Of a stretch of 54,757 nucleotides of DNA, positions 29,969 through 37,981 are shown piece after piece. Position 1 is the first letter of the stretch; the number at the start of each line of letters is the position of its first letter. Made by a program: the position numbers and the translations under genes. The stretch is from Terriglobia bacterium (lineage in GTDB: Bacteria > Acidobacteriota > Terriglobia > JAJPHL01): assembly GCA_021325275.1 (NCBI GenBank), contig JAJPHL010000025.1:1-54757 (forward strand). Direction: 5' to 3'. Below the pieces are notes generated by a model. It saw nothing but the letters and a program-made list of their open reading frames with translations. It had not been told where the DNA came from and made no database searches.

Positions 29969-31216
29969 CTAGGCCGTTGCCAATCCGCAGAGGACCAGGA
30001 AGAGCATTCCGTTGGCCGGCAGTTGCAAATTGAAATCCACCATGCTGTGACACAGCATTCCAAAAATTCCCAGCGATACGCCAAGGATTACGCCGAACTC
30101 CGGGTCGCTGTCGTTCCACAAGCGCGGAATCAGCCATGCGCTGAGCTTCCACAGGAACCACACCATCATCAAGAATCCGGGGAGTCCGGTTTCGAACAGC
30201 ACTTGTAAGTAGTCATTGTGCGTTTCGTTCCAGCGCAGGTCCGACGGCTCGATGCGAAAGCGTGGATAGACAATCCAAAACGTACCGAGGCCCGTGCCGG
30301 TCCAAATGTTGTCGCGAATCGCCGGTAAACTCTCGCGCCACACCAGTGTCCGGCTGCGGATTCCCAAGCGCCGCGCCGAGGTGGAGAAACTCGAACGCAA
30401 GACGGTCATTCCCACGCCCGCGCCAAACGCCGCCAGCAGCACGGCGGCGACCGCGACGATCGCCGCGTTGCGCATTTGTCCCCGAAACGCAAAGAGGAAG
30501 CCGAGAAATACGATCTCCGCCACAAACGCACCCAAGCCGCCGCGCGACCGTGAAAGAAGCACGGCCACGAACATCGCCGCCGTCAGCGAGAGCATCACAA
30601 ACGCCTTATCGCGGCGCACGGTTCGTCCCAGGATCAGCGCCAACGGCATCAGCACCACCATGATCGTGAATCCCGCGAAGTGATTCTTGTTGGCGTAGGG
30701 GCCAAAAAACGGCGCAGCGGTTTCGCGGAGCCAGTAAAACTTGTGCGTTTCGGTGAAATCCTGCGCCAAGGCGAGAATCGCCACCGCCGCGCCAAAAACC
30801 ACCAGCACCACCGAAAAGATACGCTTGCTCTCCGGACGATCCACGGTGTTCACCAGGACAAAGAACAGCAAGAAGTCGGTGATCAGCGTCAGCAGGGCTT
30901 CGCGCGTGGCCGGCAGATAGACGGTCCGCTTGGTGAGATATTGCAGTCCCACCCAACCGATGAAGGCGATCATCGGAGGGAACAACGGATTGCGCCGCAA
31001 GCGCAGACTTCCGCTCAGCAAGACCGATCCGGCCCACAGCGCAAACAACAGCAGCGATCCCATGCGCACGATCGCGATGCTCCAGTATTCCACCGCGCCA
31101 TACGCCAGCACAGCAAACATCTGGAGAAGCAGAATGCCACCAAAGCAAATGCGGCGGAGAATCACTCCGCGATCGGGAGCGTCGACCCAAGCGCGCGCGG
31201 GCGCGGCGGAGGTCAT
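29969..31216 (-). CDS. O-antigen ligase / Wzy_C family membrane protein
   Basis: A 415-residue protein with about 11 membrane segments. Its periplasmic loop carries GTGLGTFWIVYPRFR and NETHNDYLQVLFETGLPGFL, the HNDYLQ...E.G pattern that defines the WaaL/Wzy_C family. Such proteins ligate or polymerise undecaprenyl-linked glycans. The ATG at 31216 overlaps the stop of the upstream TPR gene (ATGA), and the stop lies 1 nt before the GT4 start, so it is firmly inside the operon. With a second polymerase-like protein downstream, one may polymerise and the other attach the product. Confidence 0.84.
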   Translation of the reverse strand: MTSAAPARAWVDAPDRGVILRRICFGGILLLQMFAVLAYGAVEYWSIAIVRMGSLLLFALWAGSVLLSGSLRLRRNPLFPPMIAFIGWVGLQYLTKRTVYLPATREALLTLITDFLLFFVLVNTVDRPESKRIFSVVLVVFGAAVAILALAQDFTETHKFYWLRETAAPFFGPYANKNHFAGFTIMVVLMPLALILGRTVRRDKAFVMLSLTAAMFVAVLLSRSRGGLGAFVAEIVFLGFLFAFRGQMRNAAIVAVAAVLLAAFGAGVGMTVLRSSFSTSARRLGIRSRTLVWRESLPAIRDNIWTGTGLGTFWIVYPRFRIEPSDLRWNETHNDYLQVLFETGLPGFLMMVWFLWKLSAWLIPRLWNDSDPEFGVILGVSLGIFGMLCHSMVDFNLQLPANGMLFLVLCGLATA

Positions 31217-32640
31217 GGATTTTCCTCCGCCGATCCCGTCACGTCGCGCATGGTCACGTTGTCCAGCCAGAAGGTTCCGGCGAGCGTTGTGGACACCGTC
31301 GTGCTGCGCAGATCGCGCGCCGGCCCGACGAGCACCAGCGCCGTTTTTGCCGGCGCGGTGAATTCGAATGTGTCCGCGACCCAATCCGACGTCTGGCTCA
31401 CTTCATGTCCGTGGGCGAGCGGCGGCATTCGCAGATCGAGATGCGTGTCCCCCACTTCCATGCGGACGCCCACACCGCCTTGGATTCCTTCGGCCCGCAG
31501 ATAACTCGTGACTCGATAGCGATGTCCGGGCTCGACCGGCACGGCTTGCTCCAACCCCACGTTGATGATTTTTGCGGTGCCGTCGAAATTGAAGCGCGCG
31601 GACAGCCGGCCTTCCTGGACGATGCTAGGATCGAAAGTCAGCATCACGCCCGGGGTTTGCGCCCACGTCCAGTCGAGACCGAAGTCGAGAATCGCCGATT
31701 CGAAGCCGCCGTTGTTGATCAGATTTCCAGCGGACTCCGCCGCGGGCGGGCGCGCGCCGGGGTTTTCGTCCGTGGCGCCCTCCGGTGACGGAACCGTCGC
31801 GAGCAACTGCATCATCTGCGCCCAATCGCGCTTAGCCGCTCGCGAGCGTTTCAGTTGGTCGGCCGGCGATTTGAAGAGCAGAAAATCGAAATACGGTGAG
31901 GCCAACTTCGGAGCAAACGGCTGTCGCCGCGCCATGATTCGATTCCATACCAATTCCGGCTCGCCCCGCTGATTCCCGGCCAGAAAACTCAGGAAGCCGA
32001 AGTCCGAATCGTTGTCGGGCGGAATCAAATGGTCGAGCAGAAGACGGGTGTCGGGAATCAGCTTCCATCCCAAATCGATCGCCGCCAATTCGCGGCTGGG
32101 ATCTTCCTCGATCGCTTGCTTCCAGGCGTCCAGCGCCGAAGGAATGTCGCCGGCCTCGGCGCGAATGTTTCCGGTGGTCCAGGCGACTTGCGGATTGCGC
32201 GGATCGTGGCTGCGCGCGATGTTGACGCATTCCACCGAATCTTTCTTGCGTCCAAGGGAATCGTAAGCCGTGGCGAGATCCATCCAATATTCCGCCACCC
32301 CGGGATTCAACTGTACGGCCACGCGCAAGGTGTCGACGGCGCGCTGCGGATCATAGGAATCGAGCGAGAACATGTACTGCCGCCCGAGCATGTCGCGATA
32401 CTCGGCGCGATCGGGCTCGAGCGAGATGGCGCGTTGCAAGTTTTCGATGGTGGGATCGCTGGCCAGCCGTGCCGCTTTGCTGTGTCTCCAGACTTTCGGG
32501 GCGAGAAACCAGAGGAGGCCGATCAGGGCGCCGCTGAGAGCCAGATAGGCCACAGGGCCGCGCAACGGAACGCGATAATACGTCTCCGCTGCGCGATGAT
32601 GCTGAAGGACCGGCTGGGATTTTCCACCCGGCCGGCCCAT
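31213..32640 (-). CDS. Membrane-anchored TPR protein with jelly-roll carbohydrate-binding-like domain
   Basis: A 475-residue protein not assigned to a named family. A membrane helix lies near residues 28-46 (VAYLALSGALIGLLWFL). Residues from about 60 to 210 are TPR-like helical repeats, for example PDRAEYRDMLGRQYM and PGVAEYWMDLATAYDSLG. The last 170 residues start with NLINNGGFESAILDFGLDW and are beta-rich with PGHRYRVTSYLRAEG and AGTFWLDNVTMRDV, the layout of CBM4/9-type sugar-binding jelly-rolls. It sits between the BY-kinase and the ligase, 4-nt overlapped with the latter. A scaffold that holds nascent polymer in the periplasm is a reasonable guess. Confidence 0.7.
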   Translation of the reverse strand: MGRPGGKSQPVLQHHRAAETYYRVPLRGPVAYLALSGALIGLLWFLAPKVWRHSKAARLASDPTIENLQRAISLEPDRAEYRDMLGRQYMFSLDSYDPQRAVDTLRVAVQLNPGVAEYWMDLATAYDSLGRKKDSVECVNIARSHDPRNPQVAWTTGNIRAEAGDIPSALDAWKQAIEEDPSRELAAIDLGWKLIPDTRLLLDHLIPPDNDSDFGFLSFLAGNQRGEPELVWNRIMARRQPFAPKLASPYFDFLLFKSPADQLKRSRAAKRDWAQMMQLLATVPSPEGATDENPGARPPAAESAGNLINNGGFESAILDFGLDWTWAQTPGVMLTFDPSIVQEGRLSARFNFDGTAKIINVGLEQAVPVEPGHRYRVTSYLRAEGIQGGVGVRMEVGDTHLDLRMPPLAHGHEVSQTSDWVADTFEFTAPAKTALVLVGPARDLRSTTVSTTLAGTFWLDNVTMRDVTGSAEENP

Positions 32641-32656
32641 CGAAGTCGTGCTGGAA

Positions 32657-34996
32657 TCAGTTTCCAGGGACGTTGGCTGTCTCCCGATCCGGACGGCCGT
32701 AGCCGTAGTAACCGTAATAATAATAGTAGTAGTAGCCGTCGACCGCGAGGTTCAAATCGTTCAAGACCACGCCCAGCAGCCGGGAATTGACGTGTTCCAG
32801 CAGTTTCTTGGCGCGGCGCAATGAATCGCGCGTCGAGAATCCGCTGCGGCTTACTAGCAGCACGCCGTCGGTTTGCACCGAGAGGATCGTCGAATCGGTC
32901 ACCGAAAGCAGCGGCGGCGAATCGATAATCACATGCGAGTATTCCTCGCGCAGATCGTGGAGCAGCTTGCGCATCGGCTCGGACGAGCACAACTCGGCGG
33001 GATTCGGCGGAATCGATCCGGCCATCATCACCTCCAAGTTTGGAATCAGTCCCGAAGGCTGAATGCAATCGGAGAGGGGCGAGTTGCCGGTGAGATAGTG
33101 GCTCAATCCCGGCATTTCGTCGCGCGACTTGCGCGATCCCATCAGGTGGCGATGCACCGAAGGACGGCGCAAATCGGCGTCCACCAGCAGCACGCGCCCG
33201 CCGCGTTGCGCCAGCGTGATCGCCACGTTAATGGCGATAGTGGTCTTGCCTTCCGACGGCAATCCGCTGGTCACGAGAATCGTGCGCGGGGGCATGCCGG
33301 AGTTGGCCAACAGCAGCGCCGTGCGCAATGCACGGAAACTCTCCGCAATCGAGGAATGCGGATGGCTGAGCGTTACGGTTTCAGGACGGCACAGGCCGAC
33401 AATCGCTTTGGTGTCCTTGTCGCCGGCCAAAGTCTCGGTTTCGCCGGGCGCCAATTCCTTGTGCTTGCTCTTGCCCAAGCCATAGCCGGAGTAATAGGCG
33501 GCGCGCACCAAGCCCGGGCTGATGCCGGGGATCACGCCCAAGTTCGGCAGGCCGGCCATTTGCTCCACATCGTCGGGCGTCTTCACGGTGTTGTCCAGGA
33601 AGTCGCGCAGGAACGATGCCGCCAAGCCCATCATCAATCCCACCACGATGCCCAGCGAAATGTTCTGTCCGGTGCGAGGAAGCGACGGAACGCCGGGAAC
33701 CTGCGCACGATCGACGATGGAAATATTGCTGGAGCTTAAGCCCGAGCCGATGCGCGCTTCCTTCAAGCGCGTCTCCATGTTGTTGTACAGATCGCGATAG
33801 CTGTCCACGTCGCGCTTCAGGATGTTGTACTCGATCAGCTTGTTGCTCTCCGCCTGCGCCTCGCCCTTGACGTCGGCGAACATCTTGCGGATGCTCTGCT
33901 CTTTCTCCTCCGTCAGCTGAAACTGGGCTTGCACTTGGGAGACTTGGCGTTGCACTTCGCGGTCCAGGTCGGTTTGCGCCGCCTCGCGCTGCGCTTTGGC
34001 CTTGATGTACTTCGGGTGATTCACGTCGTACTCGCGCTGCGCTTCTTCAAACACCTGGCTGGCTTCGCTGAGTTTCGCTTGCAGCGTGGAGAGCGGCGAG
34101 GAATCCTGAATCAAACCCGTGGGACCCGATTGTTGCAGCACTTTCCACTTGGATTCCGCGGCGCGGCGGTCGGATTCCGCCACCATCAGCTGTTTGTTGG
34201 CGTCGTCCAAGCGATCTTTCGTGGTGCTGTGATCGTCGTTGCCGTTGCTGAGCATCAAGATCGAGTTGGCGCGCTCGTAGGCCACCAGCGCCTCTTCGCT
34301 CTTGTCCAGTTTCACGCGCAACTCGTCGAGATTGCGCTGCAGCCATTCGCTGGCCTTGATGGTGCCTTGAACTTTCGTTTCGAGATTGTGATTGATGTAG
34401 TTTTCCGCGAGCTGATCGGCGATCTTGGCGGCCAGCACCGGATCGAAACACATGAAGTGGATTTCCACGATCTGGCTGCCGCGGATGCGCGTGACACGCA
34501 GGTCGCCCAGGAAACGCCCGATCAAACCGTTCGTCTCGGCCTCGCTGCGCGGACGCAGCGGATCGGGCGCCGGTCCGGCTTGCTTGCCCACGAAGCCCTC
34601 GTTGGACGCCAAATGCATGCCGTCGATCGTTTGCAGCGCCACGGTATTGCTCTGCAGGATCCGTAACTGCGTTTCGATGAACATTTCGTAGTCGAACGAA
34701 TCGTTCACCAGATCCTTGAACGTCATGATTTGCGGGGTGGCGCGTTCTACATTGATCTTGGTGATCGCTTCGTAGATTTTCGGCGACTTGATCGAAACCA
34801 TCACCGACACCAGCGTGCTGCACATCACGATCCCCGCAATCACCCAAATGTTCTTGCGCAGGATCGAGAAATATTTCGCCAGGTTCAACTCCGTGGGATC
34901 GGCGTGCGACAGCGCGGAGTTGGCGACCGTCGTCGGATAGCCGGCGCGCGGGGCCTCGGCGGGAAGATTGCTGCCTGGAACGTTTAAATACTTCAC
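32657..34996 (-). CDS. Wzz/BY-kinase polysaccharide co-polymerase with tyrosine-rich tail
   Basis: A 779-residue inner-membrane protein. Residues 1-35 are cytoplasmic. The first membrane helix (IWVIAGIVMCSTLVSVMVS) opens a Wzz domain, followed by a long coiled coil (roughly 200-430) and a GNVR-like PGVPSLPRTGQNI before the second helix. The C-terminal kinase has Walker A GLPSEGKTT (Lys584), Walker A' VLLVDADLRRP and Walker B VIIDSPPLL. The tail after DLNLAVDG holds ten tyrosines, seven of them consecutive. BY-kinases autophosphorylate such tails, and the phosphorylation cycle controls chain length and export. The GTG start has an AGAGGA ribosome site 9-10 nt upstream. Confidence 0.92.
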   Translation of the reverse strand: MKYLNVPGSNLPAEAPRAGYPTTVANSALSHADPTELNLAKYFSILRKNIWVIAGIVMCSTLVSVMVSIKSPKIYEAITKINVERATPQIMTFKDLVNDSFDYEMFIETQLRILQSNTVALQTIDGMHLASNEGFVGKQAGPAPDPLRPRSEAETNGLIGRFLGDLRVTRIRGSQIVEIHFMCFDPVLAAKIADQLAENYINHNLETKVQGTIKASEWLQRNLDELRVKLDKSEEALVAYERANSILMLSNGNDDHSTTKDRLDDANKQLMVAESDRRAAESKWKVLQQSGPTGLIQDSSPLSTLQAKLSEASQVFEEAQREYDVNHPKYIKAKAQREAAQTDLDREVQRQVSQVQAQFQLTEEKEQSIRKMFADVKGEAQAESNKLIEYNILKRDVDSYRDLYNNMETRLKEARIGSGLSSSNISIVDRAQVPGVPSLPRTGQNISLGIVVGLMMGLAASFLRDFLDNTVKTPDDVEQMAGLPNLGVIPGISPGLVRAAYYSGYGLGKSKHKELAPGETETLAGDKDTKAIVGLCRPETVTLSHPHSSIAESFRALRTALLLANSGMPPRTILVTSGLPSEGKTTIAINVAITLAQRGGRVLLVDADLRRPSVHRHLMGSRKSRDEMPGLSHYLTGNSPLSDCIQPSGLIPNLEVMMAGSIPPNPAELCSSEPMRKLLHDLREEYSHVIIDSPPLLSVTDSTILSVQTDGVLLVSRSGFSTRDSLRRAKKLLEHVNSRLLGVVLNDLNLAVDGYYYYYYYGYYGYGRPDRETANVPGN

Positions 34997-35111
34997 TGGG
35001 TTAATCCTCTTCTTCTATAAAAACGTCTGGCTCGAACCGTTCCGGGGGCTTGAACGTCTTTCTGAGCGAACAATTGCCATACGCCACTGGCGGGTGGCGC
35101 GAAAACTAGTT
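34997..35111. other. Spacer between export and co-polymerase genes with palindromes
   Basis: This 115-nt gap contains a hairpin-capable CGCCAC (35082-35087) / GTGGCG (35094-35099) and touches a perfect 12-bp palindrome AAAACTAGTTTT (35102-35113) that runs into the stop codon of the upstream export gene. No U-tract follows on the minus strand, so it is not an obvious terminator. An mRNA processing or attenuation site is possible. Confidence 0.4.
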
Positions 35112-36149
35112 TTAGTGAAGCGTCAAGCCGGTCACGACGCCCGAACTCATACCGTTGAGGGTTTGCGCGGCGGCATAGAGCGCCTTCAGCCCTGCGCTCT
35201 CCGGAACCAGGATGATATCGTTGGCTCGGAGCACAACATCGGGCGCCTCGCGGTGCAGAATCTTCGCGAGGTCCAACGGGATTTGATCGGTCGTGCCGTC
35301 TTCTTTCTTGCGCACGATGACGGTAGCGTCTTTCTTCGCGACGCGGCTCAAGTTGCCGCACGCGGCCAACGCCTTCAGCACCGTCCAGGAGTCCACTTCG
35401 TTCAGCGCCAGCATGCCCGGCTTGTTCACCGCGCCGCCGACATACACGTAGTCGGTGCGCTGCACCGTGACCACGTCGCCGCCGTGCAGCGTGACGTTGA
35501 TCTCTTTGTTGTCGGGATGCTCCAGCAAGTCGTGATAGGAAATGGTTTCGCTGGGCGCGGGGACCGTGATTCCCGCCGCGTCGGTGCGCTCGGGATGGCT
35601 GACATGGATCTTGGTGCCGGCTTGCTGGGACAGGCCGCCGGCCATCGCCAACGCGGTGGTCAGCGTGGTGCGTCCTTGGACTTGGATCGTCACAGGCTTC
35701 ACCACGTATCCGGTGATCGTGACGGGCGAACTGCGAAATTCTTTCACTGACACCGTCACCATCGGATTCTTGTAGAGTTTCTGATTGCGATAGGCGTCTT
35801 CGATCTCGTGCTGAAGATCCTCGGGCGTTTTTCCCGCCGCTTTAATCGGCTCGCGAAGCATCGCCAGGAAAATGGATCCATCGCCGCGAATGTAGCATTC
35901 ACGGTTCAGGTCCGACTCGTTGAAGAACGTCACCGTGATCGTATCGCCCACGCCGAGTCTGTAAATCTCGCCGGCCATCAAGGGCGCGACCAGATCGCTG
36001 TGCGGAGCGTCCGCGGTGGACGCGCTGGGTGTCGATGCGGTTGGTGGTCCGGGGGGAACCGATGTCTGGCTCGCTAGGTGGACCGGGGCCATGGAGACAG
36101 CAAAAAGGCAAAAGGCCAAGCCAAGGCGTGAAAGCATAGCGGTTCTCAT
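35112..36149 (-). CDS. Polysaccharide export outer-membrane protein (Wza-like, SLBB domains)
   Basis: A 345-residue exported protein with a signal peptide (residues 1 to about 26, ending HLASQ). A Poly_export domain follows: YRLGVGDTITVTFFNESDLNREC and GDGSIFLAM. Two SLBB segments come after it (SPVTITGYVVKPVTIQVQGRTTLTTALAMAGG and DYVYVGGAVNKPGMLALNEVDSWTVLKAL). Wza-like proteins form the outer-membrane exit channel for capsule or exopolysaccharide. There is no clear lipobox Cys, unlike Wza of E. coli. It is the first gene of the leftward operon, with a strong promoter 27 nt upstream of its ATG. Confidence 0.88.
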   Translation of the reverse strand: MRTAMLSRLGLAFCLFAVSMAPVHLASQTSVPPGPPTASTPSASTADAPHSDLVAPLMAGEIYRLGVGDTITVTFFNESDLNRECYIRGDGSIFLAMLREPIKAAGKTPEDLQHEIEDAYRNQKLYKNPMVTVSVKEFRSSPVTITGYVVKPVTIQVQGRTTLTTALAMAGGLSQQAGTKIHVSHPERTDAAGITVPAPSETISYHDLLEHPDNKEINVTLHGGDVVTVQRTDYVYVGGAVNKPGMLALNEVDSWTVLKALAACGNLSRVAKKDATVIVRKKEDGTTDQIPLDLAKILHREAPDVVLRANDIILVPESAGLKALYAAAQTLNGMSSGVVTGLTLH

Positions 36150-36175
36150 TTGGGATGGATTCCCTTCGAGATGGT

Positions 36176-36205
36176 ATTATAGCCGCAACGAGAAACCGAG
36201 GTCAA
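36176..36205 (-). promoter_or_regulatory. Sigma70-type promoter of the exopolysaccharide operon
   Basis: On the minus strand TTGACC (36205-36200) is separated by 18 nt from a perfect TATAAT (36181-36176). A start near 36168 would give a leader of about 19 nt with GAAGGGA as a weak ribosome site before ATG 36149. This is the best two-box promoter I found in the window. The same segment reads TATTAT on the plus strand and may also serve the divergent gene at 36209. Confidence 0.65.
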
Positions 36206-36208
36206 GCG

Positions 36209-36940
36209 ATGTCAATGCACTGTACCTTATTGGTGCGACTCAATTTGATCTTCTTTTGGGGTGTGTCTTTTGGTACGTATTTGCCGGCATTGCCGGGGCC
36301 CGTTTGTGCCGCCGCGCAAGCCACCGCCACCACCGTTCACGGAACACTTCCCAGCGGTTCGCGATTCGAATTTCGAGCTCCTGGATCGCCCGATCGCAAA
36401 TCGGCGGCGGCTGGAGACAAGGGCGCATACTCCCTTTCGCTCGATCCGGGACGGTACGAGGTCATTTGGGTCCAAGCCAGTGGCACAAAACTCAGCGAAA
36501 TGGTTTGGATCGGTGGAAGCGATGTGACTCTGAACGCCGAAGACGGCGAAGGCTCGAAGCACGCCTCGGCGCAAGAGTTCGATTTGCTCGCCGATTGGCG
36601 CGTGACTTCGCCCGACGGCCAAGGCGCCGCCGCGCAAGTGACGATTCAGGCCGAGCTGACCAACGGTCGCACGGAAAACGTAACGGTTTGGGTGCTCAGC
36701 GCTTTCGGCGACGAAGAAAAGGAAACCGCGCCGCCGCTGGCGACTACTCCCGACGGCCGCGTCCTGTTCCGCGTGCACGACAACCGGCTGCGTCCCGATC
36801 GCGTGGTGGCGCTACGTGTCTCGGCGCAGGCCGGCGCGCGGAGAATCGAACAGCGGCTTGCTCCCATCCTCGAGTTTTCCGCCAGTGGTCACTTGCACGC
36901 GATCTATCCCGACAGTCTCATCTTGAAACTCAATCCGTGA
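36209..36940 (+). CDS. Exported protein of unknown function, beta-rich
   Basis: A 243-residue protein with a signal peptide (MSMHCTLLV, a hydrophobic core, cleavage near VCAAAQA). The mature part has a carboxypeptidase-regulatory-like start (TVHGTLPSGSRFEFRAPG, KGAYSLSLDPGRYEVIWVQASG), then a second beta-rich domain (LLADWRVTSPDG, AQVTIQAELTNGRTENVTVWVLS). I cannot name a family. It is divergent from the exopolysaccharide operon, sharing its 59-nt promoter region, and is followed 15 nt later by thrB. A link to the polysaccharide system is suggested only by position. Confidence 0.65.
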   Translation: MSMHCTLLVRLNLIFFWGVSFGTYLPALPGPVCAAAQATATTVHGTLPSGSRFEFRAPGSPDRKSAAAGDKGAYSLSLDPGRYEVIWVQASGTKLSEMVWIGGSDVTLNAEDGEGSKHASAQEFDLLADWRVTSPDGQGAAAQVTIQAELTNGRTENVTVWVLSAFGDEEKETAPPLATTPDGRVLFRVHDNRLRPDRVVALRVSAQAGARRIEQRLAPILEFSASGHLHAIYPDSLILKLNP

Positions 36941-36955
36941 GATGATTTTTCCTTC

Positions 36956-37852
36956 ATGAATCCTATCGCCCGCGTGCGTGTGCCCGGATCGAGCGCCAAT
37001 CTCGGCCCGGGATTCGATGCGCTCGCGCTCGCGCTGGAGTTGTTCGTGGACGTCGCGGCCGTGCCGCGCGTTCCTGGCGACGCTCGCATGAAACTGGGCG
37101 GTGCGCACTCCACGGGACTGGCGGACGACGACAGCAACCTAATTTGGCAGGCTTTTCTAGCCACGTTCCGAAAAGCGCGGTGCATTCATCCCGACGTGCA
37201 ACTCATCGCCGGCAACGAAATTCCTCTGGGTCGCGGCTTGGGATCGAGCGGCGCGGCGGCCGTGGCCGGTGTTGCCGTCGCTAACGCGGTAGGCGCGCTG
37301 GGCATGACCGCGCTCGACGTGTTGATGACGGCGGCGGAAGTGGAAGGCCATCCCGACAACGTGGCGGCCTCGGCGCTCGGCGGACTCGCGGTGGTTGCGC
37401 CGCCCAAGCAAGCGATTTCGCTCGCGTGGCCGGCGCAGATCGCCGTGGTTGTAGCGTCGCCGGAAACGCAACTGGCCACGTCGAAAGCGCGCGCCGCGCT
37501 GCCGGGGACGTATCCGCGCGCCGATGCCGTGTTCAACTTGCAGCGCGCGACGCTTCTCGTTGCCGCCGCAGCATCGGGAAACGCGGGCGCATTGCGGACC
37601 GCACTGGAAGACCGCTGGCATCAGCCGTATCGCCAGCAACTCGTGCCGGGACTCGGCGAAGCGCTCGCCCTCGACTTGCCGGGATTGTACGGCGTCGCAC
37701 TGAGCGGCGCGGGACCGTCGATCATCGCGTTTGTCGATCGCGCAAATCCTGGAGCCACGAAGCAAGCGCTGGAGCAAATCTACGCGACGTTGGGAATCAC
37801 GGGAGTCGTGCGGGAGTTGAACGTAGCTGCGAAGGGCGCGGAGTCGCTTTAG
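36956..37852 (+). CDS. thrB: Homoserine kinase (ThrB)
   Basis: A 298-residue GHMP-family kinase that phosphorylates homoserine in threonine synthesis. PGSSANLGPGFDALALALEL is the N-terminal GHMP substrate loop and PLGRGLGSSGAAAVAG is the ATP-binding glycine/serine loop. GVALSGAGPSIIAF near the C-terminus is the third conserved block. Length matches the family at about 300 residues. It follows the exported unknown by 15 nt; GATGAT ends 9 nt before its ATG, so it may also have its own leaderless transcript. Threonine synthase and homoserine dehydrogenase are not in the window. Confidence 0.9.
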   Translation: MNPIARVRVPGSSANLGPGFDALALALELFVDVAAVPRVPGDARMKLGGAHSTGLADDDSNLIWQAFLATFRKARCIHPDVQLIAGNEIPLGRGLGSSGAAAVAGVAVANAVGALGMTALDVLMTAAEVEGHPDNVAASALGGLAVVAPPKQAISLAWPAQIAVVVASPETQLATSKARAALPGTYPRADAVFNLQRATLLVAAAASGNAGALRTALEDRWHQPYRQQLVPGLGEALALDLPGLYGVALSGAGPSIIAFVDRANPGATKQALEQIYATLGITGVVRELNVAAKGAESL

Positions 37853-37925
37853 TCGCTAAGCGTCCTAATCTGAATTGTCAGCGGCCATCTTCAACAATGT
37901 TAACGCTCGCCTGATCTGGTTGTGC

Positions 37926-37931
37926 TATCGT
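37926..37931 (+). promoter_or_regulatory. Putative extended -10 (TGC-TATCGT) of the M14 peptidase gene
   Basis: TATCGT preceded by TGC repeats exactly the sequence found upstream of uppS at 42628-42636. The leader to ATG 37982 would be about 44 nt and ends in a strong GGAGG ribosome site (37970-37974). Confidence 0.35.
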
Positions 37932-37981
37932 GGCGGCTTCTAGTGGTTTCGGGGACTCAAACATTCCATGGAGGTATCCCA

